Both the position numbers and the translations under genes were made by a program. A stretch of DNA of 64,000 nt from NCBI GenBank assembly GCA_039090855.1, contig CM077024.1, positions 62,953,594 to 63,017,593 on the forward strand, given 5' to 3'. Source of the stretch: Macrothele yani (taxonomy: Eukaryota; Arthropoda; Arachnida; Araneae; Macrothelidae). Under the pieces are notes generated by a model, which saw only the letters and a program-made list of their open reading frames with translations, had not been told where the DNA came from and ran no database searches. How positions within the stretch are numbered: position 1 is the stretch's first letter; each line of letters opens with the position of its first letter. Of this stretch, positions 32,257-43,679 are shown piece after piece.

Positions 32257-32753
32257 TATAACGAAGTAAATTTCTCCGTCATTTTTATCCGCGCCGGGGT
32301 TCTAACCCGGGTCCCCTCATTCCGGAATAAGTTGCTCTACCAATTGAGCTACGCGGACGTTTTATTCTGATTCTATCTGCCTTTATGTCGTGTGCGTCCT
32401 TCGGGCAGGTACGTCACATCTCCTGGTACGTTACATCATCTCCCCCTTATTTTTATTTTTTTCGAAGTGCTGGAGAAGGGATTCTCTTCTTTTTCCTATC
32501 TCGCGGTGTGGAAATAACATCACACCAATGCGAGATTTTGAACGGTCGGGTCATACGGATAGTTCGGGCGCCATTATAACGAAGTAAATTTCTCCGTCAT
32601 TTTTATCCGCGCCGGGGTTCGAACCCGGGTCCCCTCATTCCGGAATAAGTTGCTCTACCAATTGAGCTATGCGGATGTTTTATTCTGATTCTATCTGCCT
32701 TTATGTCGTGTGCGTCCTTCGGGCAGGTACGTCACATCTCCTGGTACGTTACA
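32257..32753 (-). mobile_element. TRIM with tRNA-like LTRs, family 1, copy B
   Basis: Same family as 19907-20404, on the minus strand. LTRs are 32575-32753 (5') and 32257-32435 (3'). The 4-bp duplication is AGGT on the plus strand (32253-32256 and 32754-32757). The primer-binding site TGGCGCCCGAAC lies at 32562-32573 (minus strand), one base from the 5' LTR. The purine tract is at about 32436-32452. The internal part is ~126 bp and non-coding. The tRNA-like sequences are at 32605-32676 and 32287-32358. Confidence 0.93.
32605..32676 (-). other. tRNA-like sequence within a TRIM LTR (best preserved)
   Basis: A seven-pair acceptor (ATCCGCA with CGCGGAT, one mismatch), D arm GCTC/GAGC, and T arm CCGGG/CCCGG around TTCGAAC are all present. 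Box A (TAGCTCAATTGG) and box B (GGTTCGAACCC) fit Pol III internal promoters. The spacing would place CCG in the anticodon (Arg), but the stem pairs only when shifted by one base, giving a six-base loop TCCGGA. It is therefore unlikely to be a functional tRNA. Confidence 0.75.
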
Positions 32754-32757
32754 AGGT

Positions 32758-34002
32758 TTTATGCTATCTATCATTAGAGAAATGAAGCACACACTTACCC
32801 TCCTCATTATCCTGACACAAAATGAGCAAAACACTGTGTAGGGACGAACGTAATGTTCCACCTCCCTTATGTATAATCTAAAGTCATGCAAGGCTCTATA
32901 ATCAAAGTTTGTTCACCGGAACACGCACCCCACAAGCTATAGGTCAAGGTTCATGCTACTTAGATAACTAATAAATTAATCAAACACGCGCTCTGCTCCC
33001 TCAGTTTTACTATAAAGATCTGCTAATGAATGAAGGGGAGATAAATGATTAAAGAAGAGTCAGACCTTGAAAGGAATCCATCAAAGTTTTGCAAACTTAA
33101 CAAAATTTAATCGTCATTCAAAGAAATGCCGTAAACTTAACAAAATTTATTCGTGGCGAGAAATCTCTCACGTCATATCTCACACGTCCGCTTTCGTCGT
33201 TTGCTTGTCCAAATATTCTCAGCCGGAGTCTGTCCGCAACTTCGGCACAGAATCTCTACGCGCCTGTAAGAGCCTAAAACCGGCCTGTATCACGAGGACA
33301 CTAAATTCCCGATCCGTTCCTCCATGAGGACATACGGAGTTCCGTACTCCGACGAGACACCTACAGAGCAACGTACCCTTACTCTCTCTACGACGAACTC
33401 AAACTCACGATTCACTCTGCTCCTCACATCTGGTCACGTTCTAACCTCTCCTCCTCACCTCTGGTCACCTTCTAACCTCTCCTCCTCACCTCTGGTCACG
33501 TTCTAACCTCTCCTCTCTGTTGCCTGAGACGCGCCAACCCTGCGCGTTGAACTACCTAGAGAAGAGAGAGAGACAGACAGATATCAAGCCTCCGCTGTTG
33601 CTTCCCCCATCCCTCTTCTTCTCCGAACTGCTTGCTCCCCCGCACCCAGCCTTCGCTGCTCAGTGTGAAGGTCACCTACTGGCTTCTATCGCGACCTTGG
33701 CATCTTCCACGAACTAGTCCCGACGGGAGCGGTGGCTCGACAGCATTATGTACACTATTGTATCCGTACATTCCGAACTGCATTGATTACAATAAACATG
33801 TACATTTTCTCAGACGGTCGGGCGTCATCTTAGAGTTTGACAATACATCTGAAAGTCATTGCCTTAAGGGCCTTTAGTATCCGAGTACTTTAACTTGCAG
33901 ATGTACTGCTTGAAATATTCAGTGCGCCATTTTCCAGAAGGCTGACTTCCGAACGAAGAAACTAGAAACTTTCCTTTCCTGGAAATGGGGAAAAAAGCGA
34001 AG
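32758..34002. other. No gene; small minisatellite at 33415-33510
   Basis: At 33415-33510 a unit of about 32 bp (CTCTGGTCACGTTCTAACCT plus CTCCTCCTCAC) is repeated three times in a C/T-rich stretch. An AATAAA-like signal at 33790 and the GC-rich character of 33140-33880 hint at an old LTR or exon, but no boundaries could be defined. Confidence 0.4.
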
Positions 34003-34006
34003 AGTT

Positions 34007-34463
34007 TGTGAAAACACAAGTTTGTCCGCGACGGACATCGAAGTCGTGTCCTCTCACTCCGGAGTAAGTCGCTCTCCCAACTGAGCTAAGCAGACAGAAT
34101 GTCTCGCTGCAGATTTCACGCTGCAGATTTCACGTCGTGCAGATTTCACGTCTGCAGATTTCACGTCAGATTTCACGTCTTGGCACATGTTTTCACCTTT
34201 GTAGTACGTCATATGATCACCCTCTTAATTTTTTTCTTTGAAGCGAAATAGGAATTTCTCATTAATTCCACCAAACAATGTGTGGAACAAACATCACACA
34301 TTTTTCGAAGAACCCAACGGCCAGTGGATCCATTTTCCACAATCGGGCGCCAATGTGAAAACACAAGTTTGTCCGTGTCCCCTCACTCCGGAGTAACTGG
34401 GCTACGCGGACAGAATGTCTCGCTGCATCTAGACACATGTTTTCACCTCTGTAGTACGACACA
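34007..34463 (-). mobile_element. TRIM with tRNA-like LTRs, family 2
   Basis: On the minus strand the 5' LTR (34354-34463) begins TGTGTCGTAC and ends TTTTCACA. The primer-binding site TGGCGCCCGATT (34341-34352) follows after one base. A purine tract (AATTAAGAGGGTGATCA) precedes the 3' LTR (34007-34213). The duplication is AGTT on the plus strand (34003-34006 and 34464-34467). The 3' LTR holds a tRNA-like sequence at 34024-34094; the 5' LTR copy has lost about half of it. The 3' LTR is longer because CTGCAGATTTCACG has been repeated about five times (34108-34175). Confidence 0.9.
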
Positions 34464-34467
34464 AGTT

Positions 34468-35046
34468 CTCTCCATGGAAATGGGAAAACACGTGCAGCGT
34501 CTTTTCTTTTCGCTTGACTTCTAATTCCAGTTGTTGTTGTTTTTATCGTAACACATAAAATATGAAAATAATGTCCAATGTCCGACATTACGTTAATAAT
34601 GTATTTCGCCCTTACACACTGTATGATTTCTATCGATCTTTTGGTCAGAATCTATTTTTGCCAAGAAATCCTGCCCTTCTGTTCTATGCGTGTGAATGGG
34701 TGCTAAATTTCGAAAATTTGTGAGTGAACTATTAATTCGTGTAGAAAAGAAATGCAATTCTGTCACTAAAACAGTGACACAGTGCCCCTGGGAGTCGATA
34801 GCAGTCGCATAGCATATTCTCCTGGACAGTGGCGTAGCATAAGCCTCGAAATTCCTGCAAATAACATTTTTCTTAACATTCGTAGTAATTTTAAAGAATT
34901 TGCTTTTTTATTTTACATTGCATCAAAGTTATATTCCAGGGTCAAATCACGTTTACTTAAAGAAGGTATAACTAATTTTCTTTCTGATTTTTTCTTGTAC
35001 AGGGTAGATTGGACAGGATTTACTTGTGTCCTCTCAAACCCCGGTC
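34468..35046. other. Intronic, no recognised gene
   Basis: A hAT-like end (CAGTGGCGTAGCATAAGC) occurs at 34829, without a partner that I could find. Otherwise AT-rich. Confidence 0.35.
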
Positions 35047-35650
35047 AAAGAAGGATCTTATCGCCGTATCGGCTCTTATTTAGTGTTTTAATAGTTTTCC
35101 CAGTTGTCTAGAAGGATCTTATCACTGCATCGACTCTTATTTAGTGTTTTAATGGTTTTCCCCAGTTGTCAAGAAGGATCTTATCGCCGCATCGGCTCTT
35201 ATTCAGTGTTTTAATGGTTTTCCCTGTTGTCTAGAAGGATCTTATCACTGCATCGACTCTTATTTAGTGTTTTAATGGTTTTTCCGGTTGTCTAGAATGA
35301 TCTTATCGTCCCAACGGCTCTTATTTAGTGTTTTGATGGTTTTCCCAATTGTCTAGAAGGATCTTATCGCTGCATCGACCCTTATTTAGTGTTTTAATGG
35401 TTTTCCCAGTTGTCTAGAAGGATCGTATCGCGGCATCGGCTCTTATTTAGTGTTTTAATGGTTTTCCCTGCTGTCTAGAAGGATCTTATCACTGCATCGG
35501 CTCTTATTTAGTGTTTTAATGGTTTTCCCTGTTGTATAGAAGGATCTGCAACGGCAATTATTTAGTGTTTTAATATTTTCCCCAGTTGTCTAGAAGTATC
35601 GTATTGCCGAATCGGCTCATATTTAATGTTTTAATGGTTTTCCTAGTTGT
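35047..35650 (+). repeat. 61-bp minisatellite, about ten copies
   Basis: The unit contains GAAGGATCTTATC, CGGCTCTTATTTAGTGTTTT and AATGGTTTTCCCAGTTGTCT. Copies begin near 35049, 35110, 35171, 35232, 35294, 35355, 35416, 35477, 35538 (shortened) and 35592. Variant positions alternate between GCCGCATCGG and ACTGCATCGA types, suggesting a partly two-unit higher-order pattern. Confidence 0.9.
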
Positions 35651-36503
35651 CTGGACCCCTCAGCCATGGCAAACTGAGACGCTGCACTAGTGCCCATTTA
35701 TTGTTTCTCAGATGGGTAGGAGTAAGGATTTTCTATAGGTTTCCCAAACCGAGAAGAAGCTTTTTTTTATTTTTTTTAGTAGGAAAAGATTTTTTTTGCA
35801 GAGGTAATGGAAAAATACTAGCAACGTTAATAGACAGTAAGGTTTACTCATCCCGCCTTCCTCGCAGACGAATAATCACTGAGTCACAGAGTGACCTCAC
35901 CGTCCTAACATCTGAATCATAGATTTCAACTGTTGCTATGGAGGAAGATGTCTTGTCAACAATTTTTATAACTCAAACACAGAACAAAAGCTTACGCAAA
36001 AGCACATTTACATTAAATACAGAAGAAATCACAGTCATGTGAATATTTTAGTAACGAAGATTTCAAAAATACCTCAAGCACGTTTTTGTTACGTAAAGGG
36101 CAGGAAAACGGTTATGCTTTTAAATGTCAGTTTAGTTACAAGAGGGAATTTTTGCTGGTTTTATATAAATTTAGAAGGGAAACGAACAGCAGGACATATT
36201 ATTGTCATATAATAAATAATTTCCTTATAAGGAATAGGAAGCATTCCCTACATTTTTTAAATTAAAAATTGAAAACATTATGCATTAAAAAATCTGGTAG
36301 AATTTATGAAGATTGTTTCAGCTGGTTTACGAATAATAATTCCGACACGCTGTTATGGTACAGATACAAAGAAACATGGCGATCAGATAGTCCTACGATG
36401 ACGATTTGGACAGTGACGTCACAAAGCAATCAACGCAATTCAAGATGAGCATAACCTTGTCGTCTACTAACCTTGATATACTAACACTCATTGTCTATGC
36501 ATG
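35651..36503. other. Intronic, no recognised gene
   Basis: AT-rich, nothing recognised. Confidence 0.4.
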
Positions 36504-36513
36504 ATTAAAAGCT

Positions 36514-36735
36514 TTTTTTATTTATTTATTGGAGGTTTAACGACCACCGTGAGCAACTCAATGGGTTATAAGCAGTCACCCGTCCCTAATTTAGGGCAAC
36601 TGACTCCAGGGTAGGGAGAGAGCCAGTGCCGTAAGATAAACACAACATCCGTGCCTCACCGGGATTCGAACCCGGACCCATCTCGGACGAATGATCAGTA
36701 GCCATCGTTTAGACTACTGAGCCACCGGGGCGGCA
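36514..36735 (-). repeat. tRNA-derived SINE, family A, with clear target duplication
   Basis: Full-length antisense copy flanked by a perfect 10-bp duplication, ATTAAAAGCT (36504-36513 and 36736-36745). The tail complement includes TTTATTTATT. The head keeps GGTTCGAATCC. Confidence 0.93.
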
Positions 36736-36745
36736 ATTAAAAGCT

Positions 36746-37281
36746 GCCAAGATATATTCGAAATTAGCGAAAGTCATCAACATTAATTTTTGTTGGGGGA
36801 CGGCAGCTCTAAATACCTTCTCCCCTCCCCTCCTCTCAGTTTTTGCGCGACTTCATTGGTCGAAAGCCTTTGCAGTAGAACTTAAAAACTGTTGCAAATA
36901 TTTTCAAAAAAAATATTACAAATAATATTACCATTTTATTGTGATAACATAACGGGGCTCGTGGAAACAGAGTGGTCTTCCAAGTTGAGAGCCAAGCTCA
37001 TCAACCGGAATCAGACAATCGCGCTCACTGATTCTGGATAACTAATTTGACATTGCTCATTTCTTTAAAGCTGTGACGGCTTCGCGATATGGGAGGAAGA
37101 ACTGATATATTTTTTTTTCTTATAGAACACGATAAACCAGTGCAGTGTGCTTTTCGTTGTGGGGGAAATTTCCTGAAATTGTGAATAATAATATTAGTGA
37201 GAGAGATTTGCAAGCACACAAAAGTACGTTTAACAAAACGCGTCACAAGAAATATTATAAAAATAACGAATTATAAATATA
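36746..37281. other. Intronic, no recognised gene
   Basis: AT-rich, nothing recognised. Confidence 0.4.
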
Positions 37282-38489
37282 CACTGATGAGCCATTACAT
37301 TATGACCACCCCCAGCCTACAGAAATGAGCGCGCCTGGAGACCGAATGGTGGCGCAGGTGAAGTTCACAGAGCAGTATATATGCAATCCGAGGACCGGGT
37401 TTCAGTTAGTAGAGTGTTCGGAGTCAGAATGGGAAAAGCTGCCGATTTTTCGGAGTTTGATAAAGGACAAATTGTGATGGCACGGAGCCTCGGAGCTATG
37501 ATCTCAGAAACAGCGTGACTTGTGGGTTGTGCGCGTGCCGCTGCAGTGAGTACGTATCAAAAGTGGTGCACAGGTGGCCAAACGACGAACCGCCGTCCAG
37601 CCGTGTGTCGTCCGCAGCTCATTGATGCCAGAGGGAAGCGGAGGCTGTCGCACATTGTTCACAGCGACCGCAGGGCCACAGTGCGACAAATCAAGTTACA
37701 ACAGTGGTGATCAGGGCAATGTGTCATGGCACACAGTTCATCGCAACCTTCTGCGCATGGACCTGCGAAGCCAAAGACCCAGCAGGGTCCCCATGCTCAC
37801 TGCACGTCATCGCCAACAACGCATGAAATGGGCCCAAGATCATCGAGCTTGGAAGAAAGTGGCCTGCTCTGACGAATCAAGATTCCTGGTGCGTCACGTA
37901 GACGACCGAGCGCGGATACACTGATTACCAAAAGAGGCTATGGCACCTGGATGCACTGTTCGGTGGAAACAGGCCGGCGGCCGCGGTGTTATGCTGTGGG
38001 CGATGTTTTTTTTTGGGGGGGGGGACACTTTAGGCCCCATTATCCCAATAGCACAATCCCTGACAGTTTTCAGGTATCTGAACAGCGCTGCAGACCAAGT
38101 TCACCCATTCATGGCAACTTGTTCCCTGCTGGTGATGGCCATTATCAACAGGATAATGCGCCATGCCACACTGCCAGAATCGTCAAGGAGTGGTTTGAGG
38201 AAAATGCTGGTGACTTTCTGTTAATGTCCTGGCCTCCAAATTCATCTGACATGAACTCAATCGAACATTTGTGGTTCCACTTGGAAAAGCGGGTTCGCGC
38301 TAAATCACCATCACCCCAAAATGTAGGAGAACTGGAAGACCTGCTGTTGACATTATGGTACCAGATACCGCAGGATACCTATCGCCATCTCATCGAAACG
38401 GTGTCTCGCCGAGCAGCCGCTGTTTTGCGGGCTAAAGGTGGTCCAACAGTTTATTATGTAGGTGAGCATACCGTAATGTCTCATCAGTG
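37282..38489 (+). mobile_element. Tc1-family transposon
   Basis: Flanked by TA on both sides (37280-37281 and 38490-38491). Inverted ends are CACTGATGAGCCATTACATT and, at the right, the complement of CACTGATGAGACATTACGGT. At 1.2 kb it is of normal Tc1 size. It contains one frameshifted transposase gene. Confidence 0.93.
37429..38460 (+). pseudogene. Tc1 transposase (DD34E type), frameshifted
   Basis: The start ATG at 37429 gives MGKAADFSEFDKGQIVMARS, the first helix-turn-helix. A stop follows at about 37516. The second DNA-binding section and first catalytic aspartate (WKKVACSDESRFLV) lie in the frame ending at 37924. A further shift leads to QQDNAPCHTARIVKEWFEEN (second Asp) and NSSDMNSIEHLWFHLEKRVR (Glu of the triad, normally SPDLNPIEHLWD) in the frame from 37951. 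A G-run at 38021-38030 is a likely slippage site. The C-terminus (RRAAAVLRAKGGPTVY) is intact. Confidence 0.9.
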
Positions 38490-38491
38490 TA

Positions 38492-39589
38492 TGTTGATCG
38501 TGTCTCTTAAAATAGCTTTTCTTAAATTAAGAAACATGCTCAACTCATTTAGCTCAACTGTGTTGGTGTTTGACAAAGCATACGAAATAATTTCTGAGAT
38601 TATGCACTTTTATAAATTGTCTGAGAACTGGTTCAGAATTTATTTAGCTTTCTTAACACTAGGTATGTCATAGGCAAACAAATTTTCGCATAAAAGTCAC
38701 CCCTATTGTTTTTTGGATTGGCATAAAATGTAAACCCCTTCACCCAAACGAGGAAAAATGCGGTGAGTCTCCTTTTGTTCCCATTACTATATGCTCAAAG
38801 GGTATAGAAAGAGATACTAAGATGCAATAATTACCACTATCATTACCATAGAAATTTACCATCAACAAAACTGCAGAATTTTATGAAAGCCACCTATGTA
38901 TCCTATATCAGCGCTGAATTTCAAGAAGAAATTTCAAAGATATGAGATTGGTTTTCTGCCTTGTATAGGCAATTCAAAATTTAAAAAAAAAGAAAAAGGT
39001 TGGCATGCAAAACATAACAAAAGGAAACAAAAAGCGAAAAACAGTAATAGTCATTATCTACGCGTATGCGCAAAATAATGACTCGTAATGAGCTCAAAGG
39101 CTTCCTAGTGGGGAAAAAGAAATTTTAAACTTTCGGGTTCCGTAGCATAATACTATTCCAGGACAGTTGTGCAATCATTGTTTTCACATGCTTGGTTCTG
39201 GAAGCCTATGATAACTTTCTTTAATCTCACGAAACTCATTTTTGTGACAATGTGCTACTTAAATAGGTTTCTAACGCCTTACTGTCAAAAATGAGAAGTG
39301 CAAAGGTAATCTTAATATCTGACACGATGTCTCCCCGGTTAGTGTCCACGCTAAAGAGAACACAGAAATGTCGTGCGATTATTTGTAATTTACGTCTGGT
39401 GTTTTATTGGCCTAATACGTAGTTAAAACCATTAACTAGTATTCTACGGGCCAAACAAATGAAAAACAATAAGATTTATGCGATACTACGTTCTCTTCTG
39501 TGAGTGAGCATCAGCGGAAGAGACACCATTGCCATATTTGGATAGAATGATTTAAAAGAAAGATGATAGTTGTCAATTGCTGAAATAAA
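38492..39589. other. Intronic, no recognised gene
   Basis: AT-rich, nothing recognised. Confidence 0.4.
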
Positions 39590-40235
39590 TTATTAGCACG
39601 AAAGATAATACCAAAATTTTGGGGTGTACTGAGCACACCATCTGAATCCTTTCAGACACAAAAATAATTTTTCAAAGCCGATTTTGGAGAAATAGGAAAT
39701 CAATGAAAAAGAAAACAACCTTACTCCCTCAGCGGAAAAACTTCGTATTAATTGAAATACATAATATTCACGCTGTTCTTCACATTGAATGAAACTAGTA
39801 ACATTTCTTTTTTTCATCAGGCTTCCAGAATCGGTAAAATATTAGCAAATGGAAATAACAGTATGCGCCCACTGGCGGCAGAAAGATGCAGAACGAAATA
39901 TCGCAAAATCGTCCTGATATACGAAGACACTGGAACAAAAAGAATTTTTCAAATTGCACAACTGGAAGCACAGAAAGGGGGGAAATAAAGTGTAACTTCA
40001 GGCCCCTAGCAGTAAAACAGTGCTGTACTTAAAAACAAAAAGAAGCTCAAAACATTCTTCACGAGAAAAGTATCCTGCGAAAAATGAATTTTTTCCATCC
40101 GATTTTTAGATTCGAAAATACTCTTGAAAACAGAAATATACACAGACGATCCCCTAGCGACAGAACTGCGCAATAGAAAAAAGTAGAAAATCTAAACAAA
40201 TATTTTGCTTAGCGGGAGTTATGTAAAATATGTCC
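39590..40235 (+). repeat. Module repeat with CTCF-like motifs, third block
   Basis: It starts with a head like that at 13676 and 63422 (ATTTTGGGGTGTACTGAGCAC here). Motifs CCCTCAGCGGAAAAAC, CGCCCACTGGCGGCAGAAA, GCCCCTAGCAGTAAAAC and ATCCCCTAGCGACAGAAC follow near 39725, 39867, 40002 and 40150. The spacing of ~140 bp is the same as in the large block. Confidence 0.75.
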
Positions 40236-40295
40236 ATTTCGGTGCTCAATCGAACGCTAACTGATTCTTGACGATAGATTTATGTAGAGAATTTT

Positions 40296-40589
40296 AGGAA
40301 GGGTGTGTCTGACCCCAGGTCTTAAACAACATTTAGAAGTAGGAAGCTAGGATATTTGGGCTAGAATGCCAGACAGGAAAGTCACACCGATGCGAGGTAG
40401 AAAGGGGGAGGAAGACGCCCTTATTTATTACCAGGGGCCAGTATCCGGGGTCACACGGCTTAACGTGCCCATGCGACGAATGGCAGATATTTAGTGGTTC
40501 GAGCGTTCGTACTTGCCTGGGATCGATCCTGCGACATTTCTGTGGCAGACATGAACGTTGACGTTGACCACTAGGACATCCACGGCCCT
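40296..40589 (-). repeat. tRNA-derived SINE, family B
   Basis: Antisense copy matching the SINE at 19651-20445 with the TRIM removed, from the TGTCTGACCCCAGG tail segment to the head CACTAGGACATCCACGGCC. It confirms the family and its length of about 295 bp. Confidence 0.82.
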
Positions 40590-40622
40590 GATACTCGACG
40601 AACTGGAATTGGTTGAAGCAGT

Positions 40623-40695
40623 TTTGGGAAGGGAGTGTCTTACCCCACGGCTAAAACTGCCCATAGAAATTGGAAGCTAGGATATTTGAGTAAAT
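40623..40695 (-). repeat. SINE family B, 3' fragment
   Basis: A second partial copy (GGGAAGGGAGTGTCTTACCCC to GGAAGCTAGGATATTTGAG) immediately beyond the first. Confidence 0.7.
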
Positions 40696-40699
40696 GAAC

Positions 40700-41758
40700 T
40701 CAATAGGGGAGAAAAACAAAAGAATTTAAAGACAAGTAGGAGAGAGCTGATCTCTGAAGCAACTGTCCCACCAGTCGGAGGAAAGGGGGGAGAGAAGGGA
40801 AATGGGGGAAAGAAGGGAAAGGGGAACAAATCGATATAGGGAGACCACATCGAGCATATCACAACGTCAACCAGCCGCCGCCCACCCCCGGGGAGGAACG
40901 AAACTCAACAAAAACCACATCCGGAATCCGGAGCAGCAATCAGTACTCACCGTCACACGCCAACCTAAAAGGGAAGGGAATGGTGGTTTGTCTAACATCC
41001 ATCTATTGCTCGCACATACACTCCAGTCCTCTATGTGATCCAAGGCCGCCAGCCCAGGAAATAGTGCTGAACTATGCTGACCTCACACCTGTCCCGGTCA
41101 GGAGGGGGCAACGATCACCGTCTTAGTTCTGAGATAACTATAGGGAATTCGCTGAAATCGTTGTCAACCGCACCCCTAAAAAATCCATTAGGGTGCGCTG
41201 CCCCACTTTCCTGAAGAACGTTTTGGCGAATTTGATGGAGAACTCATGTACCTTCTCAACACCATCTGTTCTCAGGTTCCGAAGTGCGATACAGATGGGA
41301 GTCCCAGTGATAAAACTAAGTGCTCAGCTCTACAGCCTCTCGATTATCTTTCGCTGACTATTACTGTGAGGATCTTCGCGGACGAGAGGTCTCTATAAAT
41401 ATTTAAATATGATTTATGTATTCAATTGATGTATTATTCAAATTTGCCTTACAGTGATGAATATGATTTTTTTGTATGTGTATTATATGTTCGAGTAACG
41501 GCAATGAAATATATATTGTATAAGAACGGACAATATTTTCTTATAAAACACTGCTTTGGTGAAACTTTTCCTCAAAGACGCCATGTTTGTTCAAACTTTT
41601 TAAGAGAGTCGTTGTTAAATACAATGGTGATGTTCTGTAAGCCTTCTTGAATGCTTGGAGGCGAAACCAAAGTGACATTTGTTACGACTGTCAAAGAATG
41701 CGACCCCCAAAACGGTTGAAGGGCTCGGGAGGAGAGGGAAGATAAGGACATTCGAGGT

Positions 41759-41805
<47 letters not shown>

Positions 41806-42325
41806 TCGGAGATAGAGAGTAATGTTGTTTCTGTATGAAATATAACCCACAAATGTGCAAATATGTACATAAAACTAACCTGTGTCACCAGTAATTATAA
41901 TTAAGCATTAAAGGTGATCCTGGTTTATTCCTGAAGCTATTTAAAATAAAAACCGTCATTCTGAAGGATTAAACGAACCGAAAACATTGGGGCCTTCCAG
42001 GGGAAATAAATGCCTGGAACACAGAGCCCGCTGCGCCATAATTACTAACTCCTATCCAGATGGGAGCGGCGTAAGTGAGAACTAGCCTGATGACCGTCTT
42101 ATACACAAAGATGCAGTTCTACTGTAAATAAAAAAAGTGCCTTAGCGATGAACGGACTAGTAAAACAATACCCTCAACATTTTCAAAATCTGATTCGTTG
42201 TTTTTATTATTTGTTATTATTTTTTAATTTTCATTACTAATTACCAATATCAATTTATATTAAAACTGCGTAATCTGAGCAATTTTAAATAACGGTAAGA
42301 ATGTAACGTGAGAAACATATGCTAG

Positions 42326-42329
<4 letters not shown>
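40700..42329. other. No gene; GA microsatellite at 41762-41799
   Basis: Region 40720-41400 is GC-richer than its surroundings and resembles a decayed LINE segment, but frames are too broken to assign. A perfect (GA)n run of about 38 bases lies at 41762-41799. Confidence 0.4.
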
Positions 42330-42358
<29 letters not shown>

Positions 42359-43301
42359 TGAAGCAAAAAAAAAAAATTTAACTCATACCAAGTACAACAT
42401 AGAAAAGGTTATGTATTGACCGGTGTGAGTAAAACGAGAAAAAAAGAAAAAACAACTGAATGCAGAAAGTGTCGAGAATACTGAGCCTTGGCTTTATCAA
42501 GGACCAGCAAAAACTCTGCATTTTCTCACTTCCACAAAGACCTATTTGGAAATGGGTTTCTGCAAAGTCATAGATGCAAGTAATAAGCCCACCAAAAAAT
42601 TTATATATATATATATATATATATGTCATGACCTCCGCAGAGTTGTATGACCAAGCTTTAGTTAACAATTTAGCTTGCAACCATAAACTTCCTGGCCCGA
42701 CCCATGCTCTTCATCTGTTACTATTAAACAGAAAGAAGATGATTATAGAAAATTCAAGTTGTAAGGGTGACATAATGAACCAGAAAAAATGTTCAGTAAT
42801 AACAAATTGCCTAGTTCGCCTGAGAGAGAATTTAAACCTGAATAGCAATACAAAAGTATTACAAGTTCTTAACATTGCAATAAAAAAGGAAATATTAATT
42901 TTTTTTTAAAGCACAGATTCTTGAAAGAAAACTAGATTATAAAAAACCCCTACTCCACTACTTCTAACAACACAAAAACGAGAATAAAATAAAGACAATA
43001 ATAAACTGAAGAAATGCTTTGTGAAGGTTATGTGACATAAACATTTAGTTGCAATATGTACAAAGTATTTCAGAAGTGCTTTAAGTGCATAATTAAGTAG
43101 TTATTAAGACCTTAACTGCATTGAAAATACAGCGCAGACTACAAGAACAATGAGACGGCCGGCTGCTTGGCCTTAGTTCCCTAAAAAACGCGCAAAAATA
43201 CCAAGAAAAGAAAGAGTTAAAATACGCAAAAAAGTTAATAGACTTGCTAGTGCCTAAATGCTTAAAGCAGAAAAAGAAAAAGTGTTCAAGAAGTTCAAAT
43301 A

Positions 43302-43679
43302 TTGAACCTGGAAAACCAAAGACAAAGAAGAGAGCTTACCAACCACAGTAATCAGGAACTTGAGTTCCTAGACTTAAGCATTAAACTTAACAGAGGTAAC
43401 CGATCTATTAGCCTCTTTGATAAAAGAGTTAATTTTCCTTTCAAAGTAATTAAATATCTACACTGGGATAATAACATATCTACCAAAGTAATTGAGAATG
43501 TACTAATTTCTCAGGTGCTTAGAATTTCAAGAATTTGCAGCAACAATTTGGACTTCAATTACCACATTAATATACTATTAGACGGTTTTCTAGAGAACAA
43601 AATTCCTACTTCTTTCATTAAAAGAACTTTAAGAAAAATTATTCTGAATAATAGAGTAAGGTTGACAGATCTGCTTTAA
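43302..43679 (+). CDS. Unrecognised frame, possibly C-terminal part of a Penelope-like RT
   Basis: This frame of 125 codons starts in the left arm and runs into the unique centre. It includes ELEFLDLSIKLNRGNRSISL, then YLHWDNNISTKVIENVLISQ, then RICSNNLDFNYHINILLDGF, and ends with a basic segment SFIKRTLRKIILNNRVR. The order 'LEFLDLSI ... ISQVLRISRICS ... F' loosely recalls the region after the catalytic motifs in reverse transcriptases of Penelope-like elements. No YADD or other catalytic box is visible, so it would be a fragment. The alternative is an unrelated element-encoded protein. Confidence 0.35.
   Translation: MNLENQRQRRELTNHSNQELEFLDLSIKLNRGNRSISLFDKRVNFPFKVIKYLHWDNNISTKVIENVLISQVLRISRICSNNLDFNYHINILLDGFLENKIPTSFIKRTLRKIILNNRVRLTDLL

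Noticed and set aside
32900..33845. Solo LTR with AATAAA near 33790
   Set aside because: No matching TG/CA ends with a target duplication could be identified.
34829..34846. hAT element starting CAGTGGCGTAGC
   Set aside because: Only one end was found and no 8-bp duplication could be paired.
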